Assembly: GCA_003022985.1 (NCBI GenBank)
Contig: PXTV01000080.1
Location: forward strand, 1 to 5,254
DNA length: 5,254 nt
Direction of reading: 5' to 3'
DNA from: Bacteroidetes bacterium SW_11_45_7
GTDB lineage: Bacteria; Bacteroidota; Bacteroidia; Chitinophagales; SW-11-45-7
Shown here piece by piece: positions 1 to 5,254 of the stretch. The notes beneath the pieces are model-generated. The model did no database searches. It saw nothing but the letters and a program-made list of their open reading frames with translations, and had not been told where the DNA came from. A program made the translations under genes and the position numbers. Each line of letters opens with the position of its first letter. Position 1 is the stretch's first letter.

Positions 1-1245
1 CTTACCCTTGTCTTTGACAATTCCAAAACGGTTAGCATATCCATAGATGGCTCTCAACCCATTGGCGCTACAGTAGACACCCTGAGCGAGGATTTGAAGA
101 CCTCCTTTAATGTCAAATCCGGCATACGCATCACAGAAATTGAAGATGGGATTTTAAAGGATGCGGAACTCGCCAAGGGTTACATCATCAAAAATGTCAA
201 CGGTGGTGAAATATTGACAGTCAAGGCTTTTGAGGATTCGCTTCAAACTGAAGGCGATAAAAAAATTAGTATGGATGTGGTATCGCCCGGCTTAGGGGTA
301 GATATGGAGCAGACCTTCTCCAATGTCCAAACTGCCATTTCCAATAGTTTTGGCTGGCTGTTCGTCATTGCAGTCAATATCTTTCTTGTTTTTATGTTGT
401 ATATCGGTTTGTCCAAGCTTGGCTCTATCCGGCTTGGCGGCAAGGATGCCAAACCCGAATTCAGCACCATGGCCTGGTTTTCTATGCTCTTTAGTGCGGG
501 GATGGGGATTGGCATTTTATTTTGGAGTGTGGCAGAGCCGGTTTATTTTTTCAATATTAGCCCACCCCAGGGAGAGGGGGGAACCCCCGGAGCTGCTCAA
601 CGATCAATGGATTTTGCTTATCTCCACTGGGGCTTGCATGCATGGGGCATTTATGCGCTTGTTGGGATGGCACTTGCTTTCTTTGCTTTCAACAGGAAGC
701 TTCCATTATCCATCCGTTCGGTGTTTTACCCTGTATTCGGTAAACGAATTCACGGCCCATTAGGTGATGGGATCGATACGTTAGCTGTGCTGGCCGATCT
801 TTTCGGATTGGCAACATCGCTCGGCTTAGGTGTAACGCAGATCAGTGCCGGCTTTTCCTATCTATTCGGTATTGGTGACACTATCGTTACCCAGGTAACG
901 CTCATCATCGTGATTACATTAGCCGCCACGGTATCGGTTATTCTCGGCATCGACAAAGGAGTAAAATTCCTGAGTGAATGGAATGTTCGTATTGGGGCTG
1001 TTTTTCTCATATTCATGATCATTGTAGGACCCACCATTTTCATTTTTGATTCGTTTGTGCAAAATACAGGTAGTTATGTGCAGCAGTTCATTAACATGGG
1101 CTTTTGGACAGAAAGCTACAACCAATCGAACTGGCAAAACAGCGTACGGTCCGCGAATTCGTCTTTGGCGTGCTCCTCGTACCCTCCATTATTACGTTCC
1201 TGTGGCTGTCGGCATTTGGCGGATCAGCCATTTACCTTGAATTGA
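1..1245 (+). pseudogene. HtrA-type PDZ domain joined in frame to an N-terminally truncated BCCT transporter (5' partial, 3' frame lost)
   Basis: The frame is open from the window edge, so the true start lies upstream; the TTG at 94 falls inside the PDZ fold and is not a credible start. Bases 1 to about 280 read as the inter-PDZ strand and second PDZ domain of an HtrA/DegP protease (GATVDTLSEDLK, SGIRITEIEDG, GYIIKNVNGG). From about 300 the protein is a BCCT transporter: FGWLFVIAVNIFLVF is helix 2, then the helix 3 glycine stretch GMGIG (about 505-519) with AEP, and helix 4 HWGLHAWGIYALVG, whose W (628), W (643) and Y (652) have the spacing of the BetP betaine box W189/W194/Y197. Helices 5-7 follow to about 1050. 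Helix 1 is missing. True homology ends at SNWQN near 1140; the residues to the stop at 1245 are out-of-frame. BCCT proteins import betaine-like osmolytes with Na+ or H+. The transporter part is confidently identified; whether any product works is doubtful. Confidence 0.8.
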
Positions 1246-1712
1246 ACCAAATTGCAAATGTGTCCAATGCGGTTCAGGACAATGTGGCAGTGGCCCTTTT
1301 CGAGTTATTGGGCAACTTCCCATTAGCAACGGTCTCTTCGTTTATTGGCGTGCTACTTGTAATGAGTTTCTTCGTAACCTCATCCGACTCGGGTTCGCTT
1401 GTAATCGATAGTCTTACGTCCGGTGGCAAGATCGATGCACCTGTTGGCCAACGCATCTTTTGGGCTAATACAGAAGGTGCTGTTGCTGCCGTATTACTGA
1501 TTGGCGGGGGCTTAGGAGCACTTCAAACAGCCACTATAACCACCGGATTACCTTTTACGTTCGTGCTGTTATTGATGTGCTATAGCCTTTACAAAGGGCT
1601 CAACCAAGAGCATGCTGAAAAGGTTGAATTACAAAAGACAAAAGAGCGGAAATCTTACGAACGATATCTGAGCGAATTATTGAAGAAGCAACGCGGTGCT
1701 AAAAACCAGTAA
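1104..1712 (+). pseudogene. C-terminal part of the same BCCT transporter in a shifted frame (helices 9-12)
   Basis: This frame carries the rest of the transporter. Family similarity begins at RTVREFVFGVLLVPS (about 1143), the amphipathic helix 8-9 connection and helix 9, and includes AFGGSAIYLEL, helix 10 with the hallmark FFVTSSDSGSLV (about 1371-1406), helices 11-12 and a charged cytoplasmic tail rich in Lys and Glu that ends at 1712. The codons between the ATG at 1104 and about 1140 are an overlap artefact, since the same bases encode the end of the upstream part in another frame. Relative to BetP-like proteins, about 25-28 residues are absent at the join: helix 8 with the W-x-x-WW-x-x-W-x-P-F-V-G region that holds the BetP residues W373, W374 and W377. 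The frame change implies a loss of 3n+1 bases. As a separate 202-aa protein it would be four helices without a transport core, so it is read as the 3' part of a broken gene. Confidence 0.8.
1132..1146 (+). other. Deletion/frameshift junction inside the BCCT gene
   Basis: Left of this point the sequence reads NQSNWQN in the frame of position 1; right of it QRTVREF reads in the frame of position 3. Both sides are clean BCCT sequence, but the family has about 25-28 residues between them. The exact breakpoint cannot be placed without an intact relative. The A-rich GGCAAAACAG is a possible microhomology site, which is inference. Confidence 0.65.
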
Positions 1713-1753
1713 TCGTGTACCAAGCTCGCTAAAACACTACTAAAACCGGCATA

Positions 1754-1772
1754 GACAAGTTGTCAATTTTTT
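1754..1772 (+). terminator. Weak terminator-like palindrome with T-tract after the BCCT remnant
   Basis: GACAAGTTGTC (1754-1764) is an 11-base odd palindrome followed by AATTTTTT. As RNA it could form only a 4-bp stem with a 3-base loop, so it would be a poor intrinsic terminator. It could equally be a small protein-binding site upstream of the stress-protein gene. It lies 42 bases after the transporter stop and 58 bases before the next start. Confidence 0.2.
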
Positions 1773-1822
1773 ATATTAACAATGGGAGGATGCTTTAGAA
1801 AGCCTAACTAAAAAAACCAATT

Positions 1823-2761
1823 ATGACGGATTATTCCTTCAAAAACATCATTGTCTGCCTCGATCTCGCCAGTTTAGACGAACTGCTGATTAAGTACACC
1901 GCTTATTTAGCAGAGCACATGGGTGTGGAGCGCATTAATTTCGTGCATGTCATCGAAACAGATGATATGCCCCGAGAAATGATTGAAGAAATGTTTCCTG
2001 ATCTCGAGGAACCCATTGAAAATGTCATCAAGCGGGACCTTGAGGAAAAGGTTGATCAGAATATGGACAGGGCCAAGAGCCCTGCCCAGGTTGATCTTAC
2101 ACTAAAAGAAGGTAATGCTACCGATACCATCCTGAATCTTGCCGAACAAAGCAAGGCGGATTTGCTTCTTTTGGGCAAAAAAGTTGGCTATCAGGGAACA
2201 GGTATTCTTTCCGGGAAAATAATACGTCTGGTGCATTGTTCCGTCATGATTCTACCCGAAACGTGGCGTTATGATATCAAGCGCATACTCGCCCCGGTCG
2301 ATTTTTCGGATTTCTCGCGCTTAGCCCTTCAGAATGCCCTTTTCATTGCGGGTAAATTCAATGCAGAAGTGCTTTGCCAGTACGTGTATAACCTGTCTGT
2401 ACGCTACTATCCTTACATTCCGAGCAAGAAAATGAGCGAATCCGTTAAAAAGAAGGCCCGGGAGGATTACAAGAAGTTTATTAAAAAGCTCAACAAAAAG
2501 CCGCACGATATACCCTGCATTTATACGCTGGATAATGATAATCAGCCAGCAGATAAGATCTATGACCAGGCCATCCGTCAACAAGCAGATTTAGTTGTGA
2601 TGGGCTCGAAGGGGCGCACGAATGCCGCATCTTACTTGCTCGGCAGTGTAGCTGAAAAACTGACAACGTACGATAAGTCCATTCCTTTACTCATCATCAA
2701 AGACAAGGAGGAAAACCTTGGCTTCCTGGATGTGCTGAATAAGTTTTATTCCAATCTTTAG
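1823..2761 (+). CDS. Tandem-domain universal stress protein (UspA family)
   Basis: A 312-aa cytoplasmic protein with two Usp alpha/beta domains, about residues 5-145 and 151-293. Each opens with a beta strand ending in Asp (NIIVCLDLA; RILAPVDFSDFS, D160). The second domain has an intact nucleotide-binding signature G-x2-G-x9-G-S at 261-275 (GSKGRTNAASYLLGS), so ATP binding is expected there. In the first domain the corresponding region (GKKVGYQGTGILSGK, 118-132) has altered spacing and Lys in place of the Ser/Thr, suggesting weak or absent binding. The start ATG has no clear Shine-Dalgarno but an A-rich leader (CTAACTAAAAAAACC), usual in Bacteroidota. It lies 110 bases after the BCCT gene on the same strand. 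Usp proteins are repeatedly found next to osmolyte transporters (for example TeaD with the TeaABC ectoine transporter), so a regulatory link to the BCCT protein is plausible, though inferred. The family call is firm; the physiological role is not. Confidence 0.93.
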   Translation: MTDYSFKNIIVCLDLASLDELLIKYTAYLAEHMGVERINFVHVIETDDMPREMIEEMFPDLEEPIENVIKRDLEEKVDQNMDRAKSPAQVDLTLKEGNATDTILNLAEQSKADLLLLGKKVGYQGTGILSGKIIRLVHCSVMILPETWRYDIKRILAPVDFSDFSRLALQNALFIAGKFNAEVLCQYVYNLSVRYYPYIPSKKMSESVKKKAREDYKKFIKKLNKKPHDIPCIYTLDNDNQPADKIYDQAIRQQADLVVMGSKGRTNAASYLLGSVAEKLTTYDKSIPLLIIKDKEENLGFLDVLNKFYSNL

Positions 2762-2817
2762 TGGCTGATTTTTGTAAGGAATTGAGTTGACAGGGATTAT
2801 TGGGGCAATAGAGGCCA

Positions 2818-2850
2818 TTGATCATCAAATGTCTTATCCAGCTATTTTTG
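2818..2850 (+). promoter_or_regulatory. Possible Bacteroidota-type promoter upstream of ypdA
   Basis: TATTTTTG (2843-2850) matches the Bacteroidota -7 element TAnnTTTG exactly. A TTG (2818-2820) lies 22 bases upstream, within the range reported for the -33 element. The -33 TTG is part of an odd palindrome TTGATCATCAA (2818-2828). Transcription would begin near 2857, giving a leader of about 150 bases before the ypdA ATG. Such short motifs occur by chance in AT-rich gaps, so this is tentative. Confidence 0.3.
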
Positions 2851-2911
2851 CTGCAAGGTATTACTACCAACGGCTGTAAGCCATTACTTCGTAAAATGGA
2901 ACATAACCACT

Positions 2912-2929
2912 TTTGAATTGTTATTCAAA
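2912..2929. promoter_or_regulatory. Perfect 7-bp inverted repeat upstream of ypdA, possible operator or leader hairpin
   Basis: TTTGAAT-TGTT-ATTCAAA is a perfect 7+7 inverted repeat with a 4-base centre, ending 77 bases before the ypdA ATG. It has no following T-tract, so it does not look like a terminator for the upstream stress-protein gene. An 18-bp dyad fits a binding site for a dimeric regulator, or a hairpin in the mRNA leader if transcription begins near 2857. No regulator gene is visible in the window. Confidence 0.35.
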
Positions 2930-3006
2930 CCGGAAAGAAGAACGATCAGTTGTCTGCTGACGATAATCAGTTCAATACTTGCATAAGGGATTCAAAAAGA
3001 GTTGTG

Positions 3007-4023
3007 ATGACGCAATACGATGTTGTAATAGTTGGAGGTGGCCCTGTAGGCCTTGCTTGTGGTATTGAGGCCAAGAAAGCTGGTCTTTCCCATCTGATTA
3101 TCGAAAAAGGTGCTATTACTGATGCTGTTCGCAGGTATCCACTCAATATGGAATTCTTTTCAACAACGGATAAGATTTCGATTGGCAATCTGCCTTTTAC
3201 TATAACCAACATGCGGCCATCCCGTGAGCAAGCACTTCAGTATTACCGCACAACAGTGGATCATTACCAGCTCAACATGCAGTTGTTTACCGAAGTGAGC
3301 AATATCGACAAAGAAGATGACACATTCACTGTAGCAACAAAAAAAGGTGAAGAATATAGCGCAGATCGAGTGATCATCGCCACAGGTTATTTCGATCATC
3401 CCAACAAGCTCGGTATTCCGGGGGAAGAATTACCCCATGTTTCCCATTACTTCGATGATCCGTTTAAGTACAGCCAAACGAAAGTTGTTGTGGTTGGTGG
3501 TTCAAATTCTGCTGTTGATACTGCACTGGACCTGTACCGCCACGGGGCTGATGTAACACTTGTTCACCGCAAAGATCACTTTTCGGATTCCGTCAAGTAC
3601 TGGATCCTGCCCGATATCCGCAACCGTATCAAAGAGGAGAGTATAGGAGCGCGCATGAACACCGTTATCGAAAAGATGGATGGACACGATGTTCACCTTC
3701 TATGCCTGGACGATCATAGAAGAGAAACGCTACAAGCCGATTTTGTGCTACTGATGACCGGTTACCATGCGGACCCCTCGTTTCTGAAGCAGGCCGGCAT
3801 TAACGTGGAAGAAGAAACTCTGATGCCCTATTGTGACGAGGATACTTACGAAACCAACATTCCCGGTTTATATGTAGCCGGGTCCGTCATTGCAGGGAAG
3901 ATCATCAAGAGCATTTTCATTGAAAATGGCCGCGAACATGCAAAAATGATCGTGGATGATATTGCGAGTAAAAAAGAGGCAGTAAAGGAAGTGAGGAAAG
4001 ATGTTTCGCCTGATCAGTGCTAA
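3007..4023 (+). CDS. ypdA: YpdA/Bdr-family FAD-dependent NAD(P)H oxidoreductase (putative bacillithiol disulfide reductase)
   Basis: A 338-aa two-dinucleotide-binding flavoprotein. The FAD motif V-G-G-G-P-V-G is at 9-15. The family stretch YPLNMEFFSTTDKISIG (44-60) and the ATG motif (125-127) follow, then the NADPH motif VVVVGGSNSAVD (160-171), KYWILPDI (197-204), TGY (251-253) and the C-terminal flavin-contact region PGLYVAG (286-292). Length and motif order fit YpdA, which reduces bacillithiol disulfide with NADPH in Firmicutes. The ATG at 3007 is preferred over the TTG at 2950 because the first Rossmann strand starts four residues after it and the upstream codons resemble nothing. Val14 occupies the position of Cys14, reported as important in Staphylococcus aureus YpdA. 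The nearest cysteine is Cys18, and the chain ends in Cys338 after a roughly 18-residue charged tail. It stands alone on the + strand, 245 bases after the stress-protein gene. The family is confident; the substrate is inferred. Confidence 0.88.
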   Translation: MTQYDVVIVGGGPVGLACGIEAKKAGLSHLIIEKGAITDAVRRYPLNMEFFSTTDKISIGNLPFTITNMRPSREQALQYYRTTVDHYQLNMQLFTEVSNIDKEDDTFTVATKKGEEYSADRVIIATGYFDHPNKLGIPGEELPHVSHYFDDPFKYSQTKVVVVGGSNSAVDTALDLYRHGADVTLVHRKDHFSDSVKYWILPDIRNRIKEESIGARMNTVIEKMDGHDVHLLCLDDHRRETLQADFVLLMTGYHADPSFLKQAGINVEEETLMPYCDEDTYETNIPGLYVAGSVIAGKIIKSIFIENGREHAKMIVDDIASKKEAVKEVRKDVSPDQC

Positions 4024-4078
4024 TCATCCCGAAGAGGGAAAATCACTGAAGCGGATTAAAGCCCTGCAAGCAATTTAA
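4001..4078 (+). CDS. Possible 25-aa micro-ORF overlapping the ypdA 3' end
   Basis: An ATG with GAGGAAAG directly before it overlaps the last 23 bases of ypdA in another frame. It encodes a basic peptide beginning MFRLISANHPEEGK and ending in KALQAI. Its stop falls at 4076-4078, overlapping the stop of the convergent exbD gene. I recognise no family. The spacing from the purine-rich stretch to the ATG is very short for a ribosome site. Chance is the default explanation; a translationally coupled peptide or the remnant of a longer gene are alternatives. Confidence 0.15.
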   Translation: MFRLISANHPEEGKSLKRIKALQAI

Positions 4079-4099
4079 TTATCGATATCCTTGCGGGCT
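4060..4099. terminator. Bulged hairpin at the convergent ypdA/exbD junction
   Basis: AGCCCTGCAAG (4060-4070) pairs with CTTGCGGGCT (4090-4099), giving about 10 base pairs with one bulged T and a 19-base AT-rich loop. It covers the last codons and stop of the - strand exbD gene and lies just after ypdA. Read on the - strand the stem runs into a short TTT; on the + strand there is no T-run. It may terminate or protect the 3' ends of the convergent transcripts, but it is weaker than a classical intrinsic terminator. Confidence 0.35.
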
Positions 4100-4545
4100 G
4101 CATAGTTAATTTTCAGGGCGTCCGATTTGCGAAGCTTGAGCTTAACATCTGACACAATGCCCATTTCTGTTTCCTGATCAACCTTCAAAGCAAAAGTCAT
4201 TTGATCTGCGATTTTAGCAGGCACTGTGTTGCGTTCCGTTTGCACGTAGTTCGGTATTTGCTCAAGTTTGGCAAATGAATCATTAAGTTGTAAACGGGGG
4301 GCAGTACCAAGCTGATCCGCGTATTTCGGTTTCGGTTTGCCAATATAGATATGGCTTACTAATGATTTGCGTTGGAGCTTGGTCAATTCAGTTGCCTGGG
4401 GAAGTTTATTTTGCACCTTGATCTCCATTTCCCGCAGCACGGTTACCACCATAAAGAAGAAAAGCAGGATAAAAATAATATCCGGCAAGGAAGAGGTGGA
4501 AATGCCCGGGGCTTTACGTTCTTTTTTCTTTTTGATCTGTGCCAT
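4075..4545 (-). CDS. exbD: ExbD/TolR-family biopolymer transport protein (second of a tandem pair)
   Basis: A 156-aa inner-membrane protein with the ExbD layout: a short, strongly basic cytoplasmic N-terminus (IKKKKERK), one membrane helix at about 22-38, and a periplasmic domain. The motif STSSLPDIIFILLFFFMVV places Asp22 at the start of the helix, matching the proton-path Asp25 of E. coli ExbD. The C-terminal part (MTFALKVDQETEMGIVSDV, about 116-134) is the typical ExbD periplasmic fold. With ExbB it would form the proton-driven motor that energises TonB-dependent outer-membrane uptake. The gene starts 9 bases after the first exbD stop, and AAAAAGG lies 4 bases before the ATG, partly within the preceding stop region, so the two are transcribed and probably translated together. 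TolR is the family alternative, but the SLPD form and tandem pairing are usual for Bacteroidota ExbD. Confidence 0.9.
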   Translation of the reverse strand: MAQIKKKKERKAPGISTSSLPDIIFILLFFFMVVTVLREMEIKVQNKLPQATELTKLQRKSLVSHIYIGKPKPKYADQLGTAPRLQLNDSFAKLEQIPNYVQTERNTVPAKIADQMTFALKVDQETEMGIVSDVKLKLRKSDALKINYAARKDIDN

Positions 4546-4554
4546 TTGGCCTTT

Positions 4555-5106
4555 TTAATTCGCTGTTTGTTTGGGTTCAGCTTCGGAGAGCTTCATAGGG
4601 TATTCATCCTTAACACTATCCTGCTTGGGGCCGGGCAAATTGTCCATTTTACGGCCGTACTGTTGCATGGCCCATTCATCCCGCACCTCATTGTAGGCAG
4701 CCTTTAATTCATTTTGAACCTGGATGTACATATCGTACGATGTCCCTCTGTCATTCTGCAGGGATATAACAGCCTCATCGGGACTATCTGACAAGTCATC
4801 TCTCTTGCCGCGATTGTCAATAAAGCGCTTAGATTTCTCCTTCAGATTATCGACTTTCATCTGCTGTCCTTCCACCAAAAGCTGATCGTTAGCATTAATC
4901 AAAACCACAAACATGTTGCGGTCGTTTTTTTCAGCTTCGGGTGGTTCCTCTTCCGTCCAGGGCGGTAGTTGATGCAATATGCCTTTTTCAACCTGTATAG
5001 TTGTCGTAACGAGGAAAAAGATCAAAAGCAGAAAGGCAATATCAGCCATGGAACCGGTGCTCATTTCGGTAGTTAAGCGACTCCTATTACTCTTTTTCTG
5101 CAACAT
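4555..5106 (-). CDS. exbD: ExbD/TolR-family biopolymer transport protein (first of a tandem pair, long form)
   Basis: A 183-aa ExbD, longer than the usual 135-145 residues. A basic N-terminus (KKSNRSR) leads to the motif STGSMADIAFLLLIFFLVTTT, with Asp22 at the mouth of a single membrane helix (about 22-38). After it come a Pro/Glu-rich linker (WTEEEPPEAEKND, 50-62), a core strand region (NMFVVLINANDQLLVEG, 64-80) and an extra charged segment, about 95-160, with a predicted helix around YIQVQNELKAAYNEVRDEW; the tail is hydrophilic. The paralogue downstream lacks this insert, so the pair likely makes unequal contributions to a mixed ExbD dimer, which is inference. The ATG has GGGAG 8 bases upstream, and the gene begins 14 bases after the stop of the preceding membrane-protein gene. 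Role: stator subunit coupling the proton gradient to a TonB-like partner. No ExbB or TonB is visible inside the window. Confidence 0.9.
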   Translation of the reverse strand: MLQKKSNRSRLTTEMSTGSMADIAFLLLIFFLVTTTIQVEKGILHQLPPWTEEEPPEAEKNDRNMFVVLINANDQLLVEGQQMKVDNLKEKSKRFIDNRGKRDDLSDSPDEAVISLQNDRGTSYDMYIQVQNELKAAYNEVRDEWAMQQYGRKMDNLPGPKQDSVKDEYPMKLSEAEPKQTAN

Positions 5107-5120
5107 AAGATATGCTCCCG

Positions 5121-5254
5121 TTATTTCAAGACATTGACGATCTCCCCTATGATCCAGGAAGCGAATGTAAGGATAAGCAGTATCAATAAAGAGTACATGC
5201 CGGCTCCCATTAGCTTAAGTTGTTGATAGCTGTATCCTTCATCAGCTATGCTCG
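5121..5254 (-). CDS. C-terminal fragment of a membrane protein upstream of the exbD pair (5' end outside window)
   Basis: The frame is open from the right edge and ends with TAA (complement of 5121-5123), giving 43 visible residues. A polar stretch (DEGYSYQQLK) is followed by one strongly hydrophobic segment of about 24 residues (MGAGMYSLLILLILTFASW onward) that ends in IGEIVNVLK. It is therefore a membrane protein whose last helix sits at the C-terminus. It is spaced 14 bases from the first exbD, so it belongs to the same operon. By position it could be the ExbB (MotA/TolQ) subunit or the small membrane protein often placed between exbB and exbD in Bacteroidota. The tail does not show the ExbB C-terminal pattern I would expect, so I favour the small protein, with low certainty. 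Confidence 0.6.
   Translation of the reverse strand, partial: SIADEGYSYQQLKLMGAGMYSLLILLILTFASWIIGEIVNVLK

Noticed and set aside
94..96. TTG as the start of the first gene
   Set aside because: The frame is open to the left edge and the PDZ similarity begins well before this codon, so it is internal.
565..592. G-run followed by C-run (GGGGGAACCCCC) as a hairpin or slippage site
   Set aside because: It lies in BCCT coding sequence encoding a normal loop between helices 3 and 4, has a 2-base centre, and the frame is kept across it.
1104..1245. Programmed frameshift or a genuine two-piece transporter
   Set aside because: The 142-base frame overlap is accidental; conserved helix 8 is absent from both frames, so shifting frames would not restore a full protein.
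2321..2584. Antisense frame within the stress-protein gene, and other long frames opposite real genes
   Set aside because: They are shadows of well-supported coding sequences, with no recognisable domains or start signals.
2871..2882. GGCT-GTA-AGCC as a terminator after the stress-protein gene
   Set aside because: Only 4 bp with no T-tract following; too weak to support.
2950..3006. N-terminal extension of ypdA from a TTG start
   Set aside because: The added 19 residues match nothing, and the ATG at 3007 sits at the usual distance from the FAD-binding motif.
4372..4707. A + strand 111-residue frame across the exbD pair
   Set aside because: It lies opposite two clear ExbD genes, and its hydrophobic look comes from the complement of their membrane-helix codons.

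Overview
The window looks like chromosomal DNA of a Bacteroidota bacterium, most likely Cytophagales-like or a relative. This rests on three things: two tandem, dissimilar ExbD proteins in the arrangement common in that phylum, A-rich start regions with little Shine-Dalgarno signal on the + strand genes, and a YpdA-type flavoprotein of the bacillithiol-associated kind. Base composition is moderate and fairly even. I see no insertion sequence, RNA gene, CRISPR array or phage gene.

Layout. Positions 1-1712 (+) hold a damaged transporter locus. An open frame entering from the left edge encodes the last PDZ domain of an HtrA/DegP-type periplasmic protease. It runs without a stop into a BCCT-family (betaine/choline/carnitine) transporter that lacks its first membrane helix. 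Near position 1140 the transporter loses a further stretch, about 75-85 bases by comparison with the family. That stretch includes helix 8 with its substrate-binding tryptophans, and the reading frame shifts there; the remaining quarter (helices 9-12) continues in another frame to 1712. Positions 1823-2761 (+) encode a tandem-domain universal stress protein, plausibly the partner of the transporter. A 245-base gap follows, with a promoter-like motif and a perfect 7-bp inverted repeat. Then comes a YpdA/Bdr-family FAD/NAD(P)H oxidoreductase (3007-4023, +).

From about 4075 to the right edge the genes lie on the - strand and converge on ypdA. Read in their own direction they are the tail of a small unrecognised membrane protein (5254-5121), a 183-aa ExbD (5106-4555) and a 156-aa ExbD (4545-4075). 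They are spaced 14 and 9 bases apart, so they almost certainly form one operon for an energy-transducing (TonB-type) motor complex. A bulged hairpin spans the convergent junction.

Themes. The + strand genes suggest osmolyte uptake, stress response and thiol redox balance; the - strand genes belong to outer-membrane energisation. I do not see a convincing new multi-gene system. The most notable item is the HtrA-PDZ/BCCT join. It falls where the topology would be compatible (periplasmic domain leading into helix 2), yet the same gene carries an inactivating deletion. Decay, recombination or misassembly is therefore at least as likely as a new protein architecture.
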